From NCBI RefSeq assembly GCF_031458325.1, contig NZ_JAVDYG010000001.1, forward strand, positions 2,418,001-2,482,000: a stretch of DNA of 64,000 nt, read 5' to 3'. Under the pieces are notes generated by a model, which saw only the letters and a list, made by a program, of their open reading frames with translations, was not told the DNA's origin and did not search any database. Made by a program: the position numbers and the translations under genes. This document shows, in pieces, positions 18,601-26,996 of this stretch (position 1 is its first letter; each line of letters begins with the position of its first letter). The DNA comes from Nocardioides marmoribigeumensis (lineage in GTDB: Bacteria; Actinomycetota; Actinomycetes; Propionibacteriales; Nocardioidaceae).

Positions 18601-19113
18601 TCAGGGCAGGATCGCGGCCAGCTCGTCGACCAGGGCCCTGGACGTGCGGGTGACCATCGCGAGCACGCGCTCGAACCCGTCGTCGCGGCCGTAGTAGGGG
18701 TCGGGCACGTCGCGGTCGCCCTCGGTCGCGCGGGGGTCGAGGTCACGGAACATCCGCACGCGGTCCCACTCCTCGGGGTCGTGGGCGTGCTCCATCACGT
18801 CGGCGTGGTTGGTGGCGTCCATGGTGAGCACCAGGTCGCAGTCCTCGACCCACGAGCGTCCGAACTGGCGCGCCCGGTGCCGCGAGGCGTCGTACCCGTG
18901 GGCGGTGAGGACCGCCGCCGCCCGCCGGTCCATCGGGTCGCCGACGTGCCAGCCGCCGGTGCCCGCGCTGACCACCTCGACCCGGTCGTCGAGCCCGGCC
19001 TCGGCGACCAGGCTCTCCAGGACGACGTGGGCCATTGGGGAGCGGCAGATGTTGCCCAGGCAGACGACCGCGACGCGGTAGCGCCCGGGGGTGCGGGGCG
19101 CGGGGAGGCTCAC
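18601..19113 (-). CDS. Low-molecular-weight protein-tyrosine phosphatase
   Basis: 170 aa. The P-loop CLGNICRS carries the C-x5-R signature with nucleophile Cys18 and Arg24; the general acid Asp is in DVPDPYYG near residue 130. These soluble enzymes dephosphorylate phosphotyrosine on proteins such as kinases of polysaccharide export. GTG at 19113 overlaps the stop of the upstream membrane protein (GTGA), so the two are co-transcribed. Similar to mycobacterial PtpA in size and motifs. Confidence 0.9.
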   Translation of the reverse strand: MSLPAPRTPGRYRVAVVCLGNICRSPMAHVVLESLVAEAGLDDRVEVVSAGTGGWHVGDPMDRRAAAVLTAHGYDASRHRARQFGRSWVEDCDLVLTMDATNHADVMEHAHDPEEWDRVRMFRDLDPRATEGDRDVPDPYYGRDDGFERVLAMVTRTSRALVDELAAILP

Positions 19114-19478
19114 CTGTCGTCGTCCACGAGCGAGCCGAGCAGCGCGCCGACGACGCTGATCACCAGGGCGCCGAGCAGCGCGGTGCCGAACCCGTCGACC
19201 TCGAAGCCGAGCCCCAGCGCGTCGGCGATGCGGCTGGTGAGCAGGAGCATCGCCGCGTTGATCACCCACAGCAGCAGACCGAGGGTGAGGATGACGAACG
19301 GCAGCGACAGCAGCTTGATCACCGGCGCGACGAAGGCGTTGACCAGGCCGAAAACGACCGCGACCCCGAGCAGGGTGAGGACCCGGTCCTGCCGGTCGGT
19401 CAGCCGGATGCCGTCGAGCAGCCACGCGGCCACGGCGAGCGCCGCGGCGTTGACCGCGACGCGGATCAGCAGGTTCAT
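19110..19478 (-). CDS. Phage holin family / DUF360-type small membrane protein
   Basis: 122 aa with four hydrophobic helices; readable features are ALAVAAWLLDGIRL, VFGLVNAFVAPVIKLLSLP, ILTLGLLLWVINAAML and a C-terminal helix before LVDDDR. This is the pattern of the Phage_holin_4_2 (PF04020) family of bacterial membrane proteins, which despite the name are usually chromosomal and of unknown role. It is the first gene of a two-gene unit with the phosphatase. Confidence 0.85.
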   Translation of the reverse strand: MNLLIRVAVNAAALAVAAWLLDGIRLTDRQDRVLTLLGVAVVFGLVNAFVAPVIKLLSLPFVILTLGLLLWVINAAMLLLTSRIADALGLGFEVDGFGTALLGALVISVVGALLGSLVDDDR

Positions 19479-19484
19479 GCCGTC

Positions 19485-19490
19485 AGACTA
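19485..19490 (-). promoter_or_regulatory. -10 box of the holin-family/phosphatase operon (likely leaderless)
   Basis: TAGTCT on the minus strand followed by 6 nt (GACGGC) and the ATG at 19478. Confidence 0.55.
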
Positions 19491-19649
19491 GGCACGGTGG
19501 CCAGACGGGACGGTCCTCGCCGCACGGGCCCGGGATGGTCCGTTCGTCCCGGCGTGAGGGCCCGTCCGGGGCCGACCTCCGTCACGGGTGGCTAGCCCGT
19601 TGGGACTAGGGGCTCTCCGATCTTCGGTCGGACGATCCCTGGCCGAACG

Positions 19650-19671
19650 TAGTTGGACATCCGACCGACTA
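19650..19671. promoter_or_regulatory. 22-bp imperfect dyad, possible operator
   Basis: Half-sites TAGTNGGNC and its complement GNCCNACTA are symmetric around a 4-bp centre. A second 9-bp inverted pair, TCGGTCGGA (19624-19632) and TCCGACCGA (19660-19668), overlaps it. It sits mid-way between two divergent promoters. The binding protein is unknown. Confidence 0.35.
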
Positions 19672-19885
19672 ACGGAGGCTTATGTCCGATTCGCTCCGTA
19701 TTCTGGATCTCGGTGATCGACCACCGGACGAGCATGGTGGGTGCGCGGACAGGTGGGGTGTCGATCGCCGTCGCCGGGTGGGCCCGTGGGGGCACGTGGC
19801 CCTCCCGGCACCTCGTGGGACACGTGGCAGCAGGTGGCAAGCACGTGGCGAGACGGGGTCACACGAGGGATACGTGGGGATCGCG

Positions 19886-19933
19886 ACGGCCCCGACCCAG
19901 TGCGCAGTGGGAGGCGCAGCGGGTCGGGGCCGT
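19886..19933. repeat. 13-bp perfect inverted repeat with inner stem
   Basis: ACGGCCCCGACCC (19886-19898) pairs with its complement at 19921-19933; within the 22-nt loop a second 5-bp stem (19901-19905 with 19914-19918) forms. No U-run follows on either strand. It ends 17 bp before the -10 box of the next gene, so it overlaps the expected -35 area and would not be part of a leaderless mRNA. Confidence 0.6.
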
Positions 19934-19950
19934 GGGTCATCTCCCCGCCG

Positions 19951-19956
19951 TAGCCT
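19951..19956 (+). promoter_or_regulatory. -10 box of the aminotransferase gene (likely leaderless)
   Basis: TAGCCT followed by 6 nt and the GTG at 19963; no Shine-Dalgarno. Confidence 0.55.
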
Positions 19957-19962
19957 GAGCCC

Positions 19963-21048
19963 GTGAGCACTCCCTCAGCCCCGGTCCCTCGCGCGGCCCT
20001 CGCCGACGTGCCGGCCTACGTCGCGGGCCGTCCCGCGGCCGCCGTGCCCGGCCGCCCGTCGTACAAGCTCTCCTCCAACGAGAACCCCTTCCCGCCCCCC
20101 GCGGCGGTCGTCGAGGCGGTCCGGGAGGCGGCCGAGCGCGTCAACCGCTACCCCGACATGGGCAACACCGCGGTGTACGACGCCCTCTCGGCCCGGCTGG
20201 GCCAGCCGACCGAGCGCCTCGCGGCCGCGACCGGGTCGGTCGCGCTGCTCTACCACCTCGTGCAGGCGTTCTGCGAGGCCGGCGACGAGGTGGTCTTCGC
20301 CTGGCGGTCCTTCGAGGCCTACCCGATCGCGGCGGCGGTCAACGGCGCGCGGTCGGTGCAGGTCCCGGTGACCGCCGACGGCCGGCACGACCTGCCGGCG
20401 ATGGCCGCTGCCGTCGGCGAGCGCACCAAGGTGGTGCTCGTCTGCACCCCCAACAACCCGACGGGCCCGGCGGTCACCCGCGCCGAGCTCGAGGCCTTCC
20501 TCGCCGAGGTCCCCCCGCACGTCGTGGTCGTGGTCGACGAGGCCTACCGCGAGTTCGTCCGGGGTCCCGAGGCCTTCGACGCCCTGGACCTGCTCGAGGA
20601 CCGGCCCAACCTGGTCGTCATGCGCACGCTGGCCAAGGCGTTCGGCCTGGCCGGCCTGCGGGTCGGCTACCTCGTCGCGCACGAGCCGGTCGCGGCCGCC
20701 GTACGCGCGTGCGCCCTGCCGTTCGGCGTCAGCGCCGTCGCCCAGGCCGCGACCGTGGCGGCCCTGGGCGCGGAGGCCGAGCTGCTCGAGCGGGTCGAGC
20801 GGGTCGTCGCCGAGCGCACCCGGGTCGTCGACACGCTCCGCGAGCAGGGCTGGCACCTGCCCGAGGCACAGGGCAACTTCGTCTGGCTCGCGCTCGGTGA
20901 GGACACCCCCCGATTCGCCACCGCCTGCGAGGAGGCCGGGGTGACCGTCCGCCCCTACGCCACCGACGGGGTCCGGGTCACCGTCGGCGAGCCCGAGGCC
21001 AACGACGTCTTCCTCCGGGTGGCCGGGGAGTTCGACCCCAAGGTGTGA
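19963..21048 (+). CDS. pat: Histidinol-phosphate/aromatic aminotransferase family enzyme
   Basis: 361 aa fold type I PLP enzyme. KLSSNENPFPPP near residues 31-42 is the family's N-terminal substrate segment, VCTPNNPTG and VVDEAYREF bind the cofactor, and the Schiff-base Lys is near 225 in TLAKAFGLAG. The family includes HisC and aromatic aminotransferase Pat. No his genes are near; the gene lies 162 bp before the branched-chain oxoacid dehydrogenase operon, so a role in amino acid breakdown or aromatic transamination is more likely than histidine synthesis. HisC activity cannot be excluded. Confidence 0.85.
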   Translation: MSTPSAPVPRAALADVPAYVAGRPAAAVPGRPSYKLSSNENPFPPPAAVVEAVREAAERVNRYPDMGNTAVYDALSARLGQPTERLAAATGSVALLYHLVQAFCEAGDEVVFAWRSFEAYPIAAAVNGARSVQVPVTADGRHDLPAMAAAVGERTKVVLVCTPNNPTGPAVTRAELEAFLAEVPPHVVVVVDEAYREFVRGPEAFDALDLLEDRPNLVVMRTLAKAFGLAGLRVGYLVAHEPVAAAVRACALPFGVSAVAQAATVAALGAEAELLERVERVVAERTRVVDTLREQGWHLPEAQGNFVWLALGEDTPRFATACEEAGVTVRPYATDGVRVTVGEPEANDVFLRVAGEFDPKV

Positions 21049-21067
21049 CCGACGCCCCAGGGTTCGC

Positions 21068-21098
21068 TACCGTGGGACCGACCGGTGTGTCGCCGGTC
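21068..21098 (+). promoter_or_regulatory. Probable promoter and operator of the bkd operon
   Basis: A -10-like TACCGT at 21068-21073 is followed by an inverted repeat GACCGG-TGTGTCG-CCGGTC at 21080-21098, which would lie on the transcription start. This would give a leader of about 130 nt, with GAAGGAG at 21196-21202 as ribosome-binding site of the first gene. The regulator is unknown; Lrp/AsnC-type BkdR proteins control such operons elsewhere. Confidence 0.4.
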
Positions 21099-21210
21099 AC
21101 ATGCCGCTCGCCCCGGCCGGATCACCCTTCCTCACCCGGCGCGCGCGGCTGCTTCTCCCCAGCCGGACCCCGGAGACCCCGGGGGACGACGAGACGAAGG
21201 AGTCCCCTCG

Positions 21211-22404
21211 ATGTCGCGCACCACCAAGGACGTCATCGCCAGCGACTTCGGCCCTGCGCTGATGCACCGCCGCCGCGCCCAGGCCGAGCCGCCCGACGGG
21301 TCCCGTGAGCCGGAGTTCGTCCAGCTGCTCACCCCCGAGGGCGAGCGGGTCGAGCACCCGTCGTTCTCCTTCGACGGCGACGAGGAGACGGTCCGCGGCT
21401 TCTACCGCGACATGGTCCTCACCCGCCGCATCGACGTCGAGGCGACCGCTCTCCAGCGTCACGGCGAGCTCGGCATCTGGGCCCAGCTCCTCGGCCAGGA
21501 GGCCGCGCAGGTGGGCTCGGGTCGCGCGCTCTCCCCGCAGGACTTCGTCTTCCCGACCTACCGCGAGCACGGCGTGGCCTGGTGCCGCGGTCTCGACCCC
21601 CTCAAGCTGCTCGGTCTCTTCCGCGGCGTCGACCAGGGCTCCTGGGACCCGCACGAGGCCAACTTCGGGCTCTACACGATCGTGATCGGGGCCCAGACCC
21701 TCCACGCCACCGGCTACGCGATGGGCATCCAGCGTGACGGCAACGTCGGCACCGGCGACCCAGACCGCGACGCCGCGGTGGTCGCCTACTTCGGCGACGG
21801 GGCCAGCAGCCAGGGCGACGTCAACGAGGCCTTCATCTTCGCCGCGTCCTACAACGCGCCGGTGGTGTTCTTCTGCCAGAACAACCAGTGGGCGATCTCC
21901 GAGCCGATCGAGCGCCAGTCGCGCATCCCGCTCTACCAGCGGGCCCTGGGGTTCGGGTTCCCCGGCGTCCGCGTCGACGGCAACGACGTCCTCGCGACGT
22001 ACGCCGTCACGCAGGCCGCGCTGCAGCGCGCGCGTGAGGGCCAGGGCCCCACCTTCGTGGAGGCCTACACCTACCGCATGGGCGCCCACACCACGACCGA
22101 CGACCCGACGCGCTACCGCCTGTCCTCCGACGTCGAGGCGTGGAAGCTGCGCGACCCGATCGCCCGGGTCAAGGCCTACCTGTCCCGTCAGGGCCACGCC
22201 GACCAGGCGTTCTTCGACTCCGTGGAGGCGGAGTCCGAGGAGCTCGGCGAGCGTCTCCGGGAGGGCTGTCGTTCGATGCCCGACCCGCACGTGCTCGACG
22301 TGTTCGACCACGTCTACGCCGAGCAGACCGACGAGCTCGCGCAGCAGAAGGCCGCCTATGCCGCCTACCTGTCCACCTTCGAGACCGAGGAGGCCGCGCG
22401 ATGA
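21211..22404 (+). CDS. bkdA: 2-oxoacid dehydrogenase E1 component, alpha subunit
   Basis: 397 aa. The thiamine-diphosphate motif GDG...N is readable as GDGASSQGDVNEAF near residue 195, continuing to CQNNQWAIS; HTTTDDPTRYR near 295 is the phosphorylation-loop region of this family. With the beta subunit it decarboxylates branched-chain 2-oxoacids (or pyruvate) and passes the acyl group to E2. ATG at 21211 has GAAGGAG 8 nt upstream; a longer frame was rejected for lack of a site. The stop overlaps the next start by 4 bp (ATGA). Confidence 0.9.
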   Translation: MSRTTKDVIASDFGPALMHRRRAQAEPPDGSREPEFVQLLTPEGERVEHPSFSFDGDEETVRGFYRDMVLTRRIDVEATALQRHGELGIWAQLLGQEAAQVGSGRALSPQDFVFPTYREHGVAWCRGLDPLKLLGLFRGVDQGSWDPHEANFGLYTIVIGAQTLHATGYAMGIQRDGNVGTGDPDRDAAVVAYFGDGASSQGDVNEAFIFAASYNAPVVFFCQNNQWAISEPIERQSRIPLYQRALGFGFPGVRVDGNDVLATYAVTQAALQRAREGQGPTFVEAYTYRMGAHTTTDDPTRYRLSSDVEAWKLRDPIARVKAYLSRQGHADQAFFDSVEAESEELGERLREGCRSMPDPHVLDVFDHVYAEQTDELAQQKAAYAAYLSTFETEEAAR

Positions 22405-23405
22405 CCGAGACCCCCGCCTCCGCCCAGGTCCAGAAGATGACCCTGGCCAAGGCGCTCAACTCCGGCCTGCGCCGCGCGATGGAGGACGACCCCAAGGTCC
22501 TGGTGATGGGCGAGGACGTCGGCAAGCTCGGCGGCGTCTTCCGGATCACCGACGGGCTGCAGAAGGACTTCGGCGAGGACCGGGTGATCGACTCCCCGCT
22601 GGCCGAGTCCGGCATCCTCGGCACCGCCGTCGGCCTCGCGATGCGGGGCTACCGGCCGGTGTGCGAGATCCAGTTCGACGGGTTCGTCTACCCGGCGTAC
22701 GACCAGATCGTCAGCCAGGTCGCCAAGCTGCACTTCCGCAGCCAGGGCAAGGTGCCGATGCCGATGGTGATCCGCATCCCGTTCGGTGGCGGGATCGGCG
22801 CGGTCGAGCACCACTCGGAGTCGCCGGAGGCGCAGTTCGCGCACACGCCCGGCCTCAAGGTGGTCGCCTGCTCCAACCCGGTCGACGGCTACTGGATGAT
22901 CCAGCAGGCGATCGCCTGCGACGACCCGGTCGTGTTCCTCGAGCCCAAGCGGCAGTACCACGCCGACAAGGCCGAGGTGGACCCGACCGCGACGCCCGAC
23001 CCGCTGTTCACCTCCCGGGTGGTGCGGGCCGGCGAGGACGTCACGCTGCTGGCCTACGGCCCGATGGTGAAGACCTGCCTGACCTCCGCCGAGGCGGCCG
23101 CCGGGGACGGCGCCAGCATCGAGGTGATCGACCTGCGCACGCTGTCGCCGCTCGACCTCGAGCCGGTCTTCGAGTCGGTGCGCCGCACCGGCCGCGCCGT
23201 CGTCGCCCACGAGGCGCACACCAACCTCGGCATGGGCGCGGAGATCGCGGCCCGCATCACCGAGGAGTGCTTCTACAGCCTCGAGGCGCCGGTCCTCCGG
23301 GTCGGCGGCTTCGACACCCCCTACCCGCCCGCGCGGGTCGAGGAGGAGTGGCTGCCCGACCTCGACCGCGTCCTGGACGCCGTCGACCGCTCGCTGACCT
23401 ACTGA
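22401..23405 (+). CDS. bkdB: 2-oxoacid dehydrogenase E1 component, beta subunit
   Basis: 334 aa transketolase-like subunit. GEDVGKLGGVFRIT and DSPLAESGILGTAVGLA are the usual E1-beta segments; EIQFDGFVYPAYDQI lies at the tetramer interface, and IPFGGGIGAVEHHSES is the conserved loop near the active site. The C-terminal domain ends in GGFDTPYPPARVEEEWLP. It is translationally coupled to the alpha subunit. Branched-chain specificity is judged from overall likeness to BkdB and from context, not from a single residue. Confidence 0.9.
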   Translation: MTETPASAQVQKMTLAKALNSGLRRAMEDDPKVLVMGEDVGKLGGVFRITDGLQKDFGEDRVIDSPLAESGILGTAVGLAMRGYRPVCEIQFDGFVYPAYDQIVSQVAKLHFRSQGKVPMPMVIRIPFGGGIGAVEHHSESPEAQFAHTPGLKVVACSNPVDGYWMIQQAIACDDPVVFLEPKRQYHADKAEVDPTATPDPLFTSRVVRAGEDVTLLAYGPMVKTCLTSAEAAAGDGASIEVIDLRTLSPLDLEPVFESVRRTGRAVVAHEAHTNLGMGAEIAARITEECFYSLEAPVLRVGGFDTPYPPARVEEEWLPDLDRVLDAVDRSLTY

Positions 23406-23427
23406 TTCTTGTTGGAGTGACATTTTC

Positions 23428-24897
23428 ATGACAGTCCGTGAGTACAAGCTGCCCGACCCCGGTGAGGGCCTGACCGAGGCCGAGATCGTCACCTGGCAGG
23501 TCAAGGTCGGTGACGTCATCAAGGTCAACGACGTCGTCGTCGAGATCGAGACCGCCAAGTCGCTGGTCGAGCTGCCGTCGCCCTACGCCGGCACCGTGAC
23601 CGCCCTCCTCGTGCAGGAGGGGGTGACGGTCCCGGTCGGGACGCCGATCATCGCCGTGGACGACGGGGTCGCCTCGGCCGAGGCGCCCTCGGTGGTCGAG
23701 CCTGTCGAGACCATCGACCCCCACAACCCAGCGGCGACCGGTGGCGGCGAGAACCAGACGCTCGTCGGCTACGGCCCCCGCTCGGGCCGCGCGATGCGCC
23801 GCGCCCGTCGGGGTCCCGCGACGGCCCGGACCGACGCGGGCTCGGCCGCGCAGATGCAGGTGCAGGGGTCGTTCGCCGCCGGCGGCACCGACACCTCCGA
23901 CGTGGTGCCGGCCGACGAGCCGCCAGTCCCCTCCACGCCCGCCCGCGAGCGGACCGTGGCCGAGCCGACGGCCAAGCCCGGCTCGGCGTGGTCGGTCGGC
24001 GGCGTGCTGGCCAAGCCCGCCGTCCGCAAGCTCGCCCGCGACCTCGGTGTCGACCTCGCCTCGATCACGCCCGCCGACCCACGAGGCATCGTCAGCGCCG
24101 ACGAGGTGCGGTCCGCGGCCGACGGGTCGACCGGAGGTGGGCGCGAGCCGATGCCCGCGTCGTACTCCGGCACGCCCGGCCAGGGGCGCGTCGCGACGCT
24201 GGTCGACAAGCGCGAGCCGATCAAGGGCGTGCGCAAGATGATGGGCCAGGCGATGGTGTCCTCGGCCTTCTCGATCCCCCACGTCACCGAGTGGATCACC
24301 GTCGACGTGACCCGTACGACCAAGCTGGTCGAGCGGCTGCGCGAGGACCGCGACTTCGCCGACGTCAAGGTGTCGCCGCTGCTGGTGCTCGCCCGCGCGG
24401 TCTGCCTGGCGATGCGGCGCACGCCCGAGGTCAACGCCCACTGGGACGACGAGGCCCAGGAGGTCGTCTACCGTGCCGGGGTCAACCTCGGCATCGCCGC
24501 CGCCACCCCGCGCGGCCTGGTCGTGCCCAACGTCAAGTCGGCCGACGCGCTGTCGCTGGTCGAGCTCGCCGGCGAGATCACCCAGCTGACCGCGACCGCC
24601 CGCGAGGGCCGCACCCAGCCGGCCGAGATGGCAGGTGGCACGTTCACGATCACCAACGTGGGCGTCTTCGGGGTCGACGCCGGCACGCCGATCATCAACC
24701 CGGGCGAGTCCGCGATCCTCTGCTTCGGCGCCGTCCGCAAGCAGCCGTGGGTGCACAAGGGCACGATCAAGGCACGCGACCTCACCACGCTGGCGCTCTC
24801 CTTCGACCACCGGTTCATCGACGGCGCCCTCGGGTCGCGGTTCCTGGCCGACGTGGCCGCCCTGCTCGAGGACCCGGCAGCGGCCCTGCGCTACTGA
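23428..24897 (+). CDS. bkdC: 2-oxoacid dehydrogenase E2, dihydrolipoamide acyltransferase
   Basis: 489 aa. One lipoyl domain (residues 1-80) with the lipoylated Lys44 in IETAKSLVE, a flexible Gly/Pro/Ala-rich linker, a peripheral subunit-binding domain near 190-225 (AKPAVRKLARDLGVDL), and the catalytic domain to the end with active-site SFDHRFIDG. It transfers the acyl group from E1 to CoA. The start has a lower-GC 22-nt gap before it. No E3 gene is nearby; lipoamide dehydrogenase must come from elsewhere. Confidence 0.92.
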   Translation: MTVREYKLPDPGEGLTEAEIVTWQVKVGDVIKVNDVVVEIETAKSLVELPSPYAGTVTALLVQEGVTVPVGTPIIAVDDGVASAEAPSVVEPVETIDPHNPAATGGGENQTLVGYGPRSGRAMRRARRGPATARTDAGSAAQMQVQGSFAAGGTDTSDVVPADEPPVPSTPARERTVAEPTAKPGSAWSVGGVLAKPAVRKLARDLGVDLASITPADPRGIVSADEVRSAADGSTGGGREPMPASYSGTPGQGRVATLVDKREPIKGVRKMMGQAMVSSAFSIPHVTEWITVDVTRTTKLVERLREDRDFADVKVSPLLVLARAVCLAMRRTPEVNAHWDDEAQEVVYRAGVNLGIAAATPRGLVVPNVKSADALSLVELAGEITQLTATAREGRTQPAEMAGGTFTITNVGVFGVDAGTPIINPGESAILCFGAVRKQPWVHKGTIKARDLTTLALSFDHRFIDGALGSRFLADVAALLEDPAAALRY

Positions 24898-24922
24898 GCC
24901 CCCCGCGCCCCCAGCCCCCGCC

Positions 24923-24944
24923 GCGCGTACCCCGACGTACGCGC
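24923..24944 (+). terminator. Hairpin after the bkd operon
   Basis: 8-bp perfect stem GCGCGTAC/GTACGCGC around a 6-nt loop, 25 nt after the bkdC stop. The run after it (TGGACATTTCGG) is only weakly T-rich, so termination is probable but not certain. Confidence 0.45.
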
Positions 24945-25018
24945 TGGACATTTCGGACATCGACGACACGTACGTCGGAGTACGCCGGGCGGGCAGGCGA
25001 CCAGCGCAGACTGGACGC

Positions 25019-25324
25019 ATGAGCGAGCCACCACCCTGGCTGGTCGAGGGCGCCGACGTCGTCCACCCGACCCACGGCACGGGCACCGTCGCGCGCGTGG
25101 GCGAGGAGCGCCGGCTGCCGACGGTGTGGGTCGACTTCGACTACGGCGAGCGGCGTGCGCTCGCGATGAGGTACGCCGTCGACCTGCTGCGCCGCCCGCA
25201 GGCCGGGTCGCAGCGCACCCGGCCCAAGCCCGCGGTGCGGTGCGACCAGTGCGGTCGGCGGCCGGTCGTGCTGCGTGCCGAGGGCCACCAGTGGTGCGAG
25301 GAGCACGTGCCCCAGGAGGTCTAG
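25019..25324 (+). CDS. Small protein: CarD/Tudor-like domain plus zinc-knuckle-like tail
   Basis: 101 aa. The first 55 residues (VEGADVVHPTHGTGTVARVG, then VDFDYGERRALAM) look like the beta-barrel RNA polymerase-interacting or Tudor-like domain found at the start of CarD-type proteins. Residues 75-97 carry CDQC and CEEH, a four-ligand set suited to zinc. The combination suggests a transcription- or nucleic-acid-related role, but no function is established. Its stop codon shares a CTAG with the convergent methyltransferase gene. Confidence 0.65.
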   Translation: MSEPPPWLVEGADVVHPTHGTGTVARVGEERRLPTVWVDFDYGERRALAMRYAVDLLRRPQAGSQRTRPKPAVRCDQCGRRPVVLRAEGHQWCEEHVPQEV

Positions 25325-26103
25325 CCGAGCCGCCCGGCCAGGAAGACCGTGCCGTCCTCGTCCTCGGCGGCGACCGAGGGACGCAGCCCCGCCGTCGCCA
25401 CGGCGAAGCGCGCACTGGCGACCTGGCGACGGTTGAGCTCGACGACCAGATGACCACCGGGGACCAGCCAGTCGCGCGCGTCCCGCGCCGCCCGGCGTAC
25501 GACGTCCAGGCCGTCCTCGCCGCCGTCGTGCGTGGAGAGCGGCTCGTGTTCGCGGGCCTCGGGTGGCAGCATCTCGAGCTCGCCCGTGGGGACGTAGGGC
25601 ACGTTGGCGGTCACCACGTCGATCCGCCCGCGCAGGTCGGCCGGCAGGTTGTCGAACAGGTCGGACACGACCACCTGTGCGCGGTCGATGAGGTTGGCGC
25701 GCGCGCACTGCAGGGCCGCGGGGTGGAGGTCGGCGGCGTAGAGCTCGAGGTCGGGCCGCTCGACGCTGAGCGCCAGGGCGACCGCGCCCGAGCCGGTGCA
25801 GAGGTCCACCACGACCGCGCCCTCGCCGGCGAGCGAGGCGGCCACGTCGACCATCAGCTCGGTCCGGCGGCGGGGCACGAACACCCCCGCGCTGACGCCG
25901 ACGCGCAGCCCGCGGAACGCCGCCCAGCCGAGCAGCACCTCGAGCGGCTCTCCCGCACAGCGGCGTGCCACGAGCCGGTCGAGCCCGACGGTCGTCGGCG
26001 ACTCCTCCATCAGCAGCCGCGCCTCGTCCTCGGCGAAGACGCAGCCGGCCGCGCGCAGGCGCGAGGAGACCTGGCGGTGACGGTCGGCGTCAAGCCCGGT
26101 CAC
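25321..26103 (-). CDS. Putative protein N5-glutamine methyltransferase (PrmC/HemK-related)
   Basis: 260 aa class I SAM-dependent methyltransferase. FVPRRRTELMVD and VVDLCTGSGAVALAL (motif I) match the HemK/PrmC family. The catalytic NPPY motif is replaced by NVPY in TANVPYVPTGE, typical of the actinobacterial PrmC-related subgroup; whether it methylates release factors is doubtful, and a main prmC would be expected elsewhere. GTG at 26103 overlaps the SDR stop (GTGA). It is the last gene of a four-gene operon. Confidence 0.85.
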   Translation of the reverse strand: MTGLDADRHRQVSSRLRAAGCVFAEDEARLLMEESPTTVGLDRLVARRCAGEPLEVLLGWAAFRGLRVGVSAGVFVPRRRTELMVDVAASLAGEGAVVVDLCTGSGAVALALSVERPDLELYAADLHPAALQCARANLIDRAQVVVSDLFDNLPADLRGRIDVVTANVPYVPTGELEMLPPEAREHEPLSTHDGGEDGLDVVRRAARDARDWLVPGGHLVVELNRRQVASARFAVATAGLRPSVAAEDEDGTVFLAGRLG

Positions 26104-26996
26104 TTGCCGCCTCGGCGGTCCTGGAGGCGGCCCACGAGGGGGACGACCTTGCCGGCAGCCTTCATGACCGGGGCGGGCACCCAGGCGGTGCGGGGGCGGC
26201 GGGGGTGCATGAGCGCGTCGGTGCCGCCGTCGGCGACGACCACCGAGCCGACCAGCAGCGAGGCGTCGTCGGAGAGCAGGAACGCGATCAGCGCGGCGAT
26301 CTCCTCGGGCCGGCCGGGACGACCGAGCGCGGTGGGGTAGCTGTCGGCGAAGCGCCCGAACACCGGGTCGGCCTTGACCTGCTGGGTCATCGCGGTGGCG
26401 ACCAGGCCCGGCGCGACGGCGTTGAGACGTACGCCGGCGCCGGCCCACCCCGGTCGCGTCCCCTGCGTGCGGGCCCACCACGCCAGGGCGGCCTTCGTCG
26501 CGGGGTAGACGGTGACCGCGTCGCGGCGCGCCGCCCGGTGGCGCGCGGCCTCCTCGTCGCCGTCGAGGCACGCCCGGGCGACGTCGAGGGCCCAGCCGGG
26601 CTGGCAGAGGGTCGAGTTGGACGAGAGCAGGACGGCCGCGGCCGCCCCACCTGCCGCGGCCGTCGCGACGAGCCGGTCGTGCAGGCCCTCCACGAGCGCG
26701 ACCGCCCCGAAGTAGTTGACCGACACGAGCAGCTCGGGGTCCCCGCCGCTCAGCCCGGCGAGCCCGGCGCAGGGGACGACCCCGTTGAGGGCCGCGTCGC
26801 CGAGCGCGCCCTCGACCGCGGCCAGCGCGGCGCGGCGACCGGAGGCCGTCGAGAGGTCGGCGGTCACGGAGGTGTCGGCGGCAGGGGAGGCGACGCGGTC
26901 GACGCCGACGACCCGGTGACCGCGCTCGCGCAGCAGCCGGGTGGTGGCCTCGCCGATGCCCGACGCGGACCCGGTGACGACGGTGGTCAGGCTCAT
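26100..26996 (-). CDS. Short-chain dehydrogenase/reductase
   Basis: 298 aa Rossmann-fold enzyme. The NAD(P)-binding motif TGSASGIG is at residues 8-15, the catalytic Ser lies in LLSSNS, and YxxxK is present as YPATK; LNAVAPG and LLVGSVVVADGG complete the family pattern. An insertion of about 15 residues precedes the active-site Tyr. A C-terminal extension (about 40 residues, Pro/Arg/Lys-rich) is unusual. The substrate is unknown. ATG overlaps the upstream stop as ATGA. Confidence 0.85.
   Translation of the reverse strand: MSLTTVVTGSASGIGEATTRLLRERGHRVVGVDRVASPAADTSVTADLSTASGRRAALAAVEGALGDAALNGVVPCAGLAGLSGGDPELLVSVNYFGAVALVEGLHDRLVATAAAGGAAAAVLLSSNSTLCQPGWALDVARACLDGDEEAARHRAARRDAVTVYPATKAALAWWARTQGTRPGWAGAGVRLNAVAPGLVATAMTQQVKADPVFGRFADSYPTALGRPGRPEEIAALIAFLLSDDASLLVGSVVVADGGTDALMHPRRPRTAWVPAPVMKAAGKVVPLVGRLQDRRGGK

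Larger units (their letters stand above)
19479..19962. other. 484-bp divergent spacer with lower-GC island, dyad, repeats and hairpin
   Basis: No gene is supported. Bases 19621-19740 are only about 57-60% GC by direct count. A plus frame opens at 19682 after GGAGG and ends inside the next start codon, but after about 15 residues its composition is not protein-like. A minus frame ending at 19592 has an ordinary-looking tail (MSNYVRPGIVRPKIG) that may be a gene remnant. The octamer CACGTGGC occurs at 19793, 19821 and 19842. A dyad (19650-19671), a hairpin (19886-19933) and a -10 box (19951) are listed separately. Confidence 0.55.

Noticed and set aside
19682-19966. 94-codon gene in the spacer before the aminotransferase
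   Set aside because: GGAGG lies only 3 nt from the ATG, composition degrades after about 15 residues, and the frame crosses the hairpin and the next promoter.
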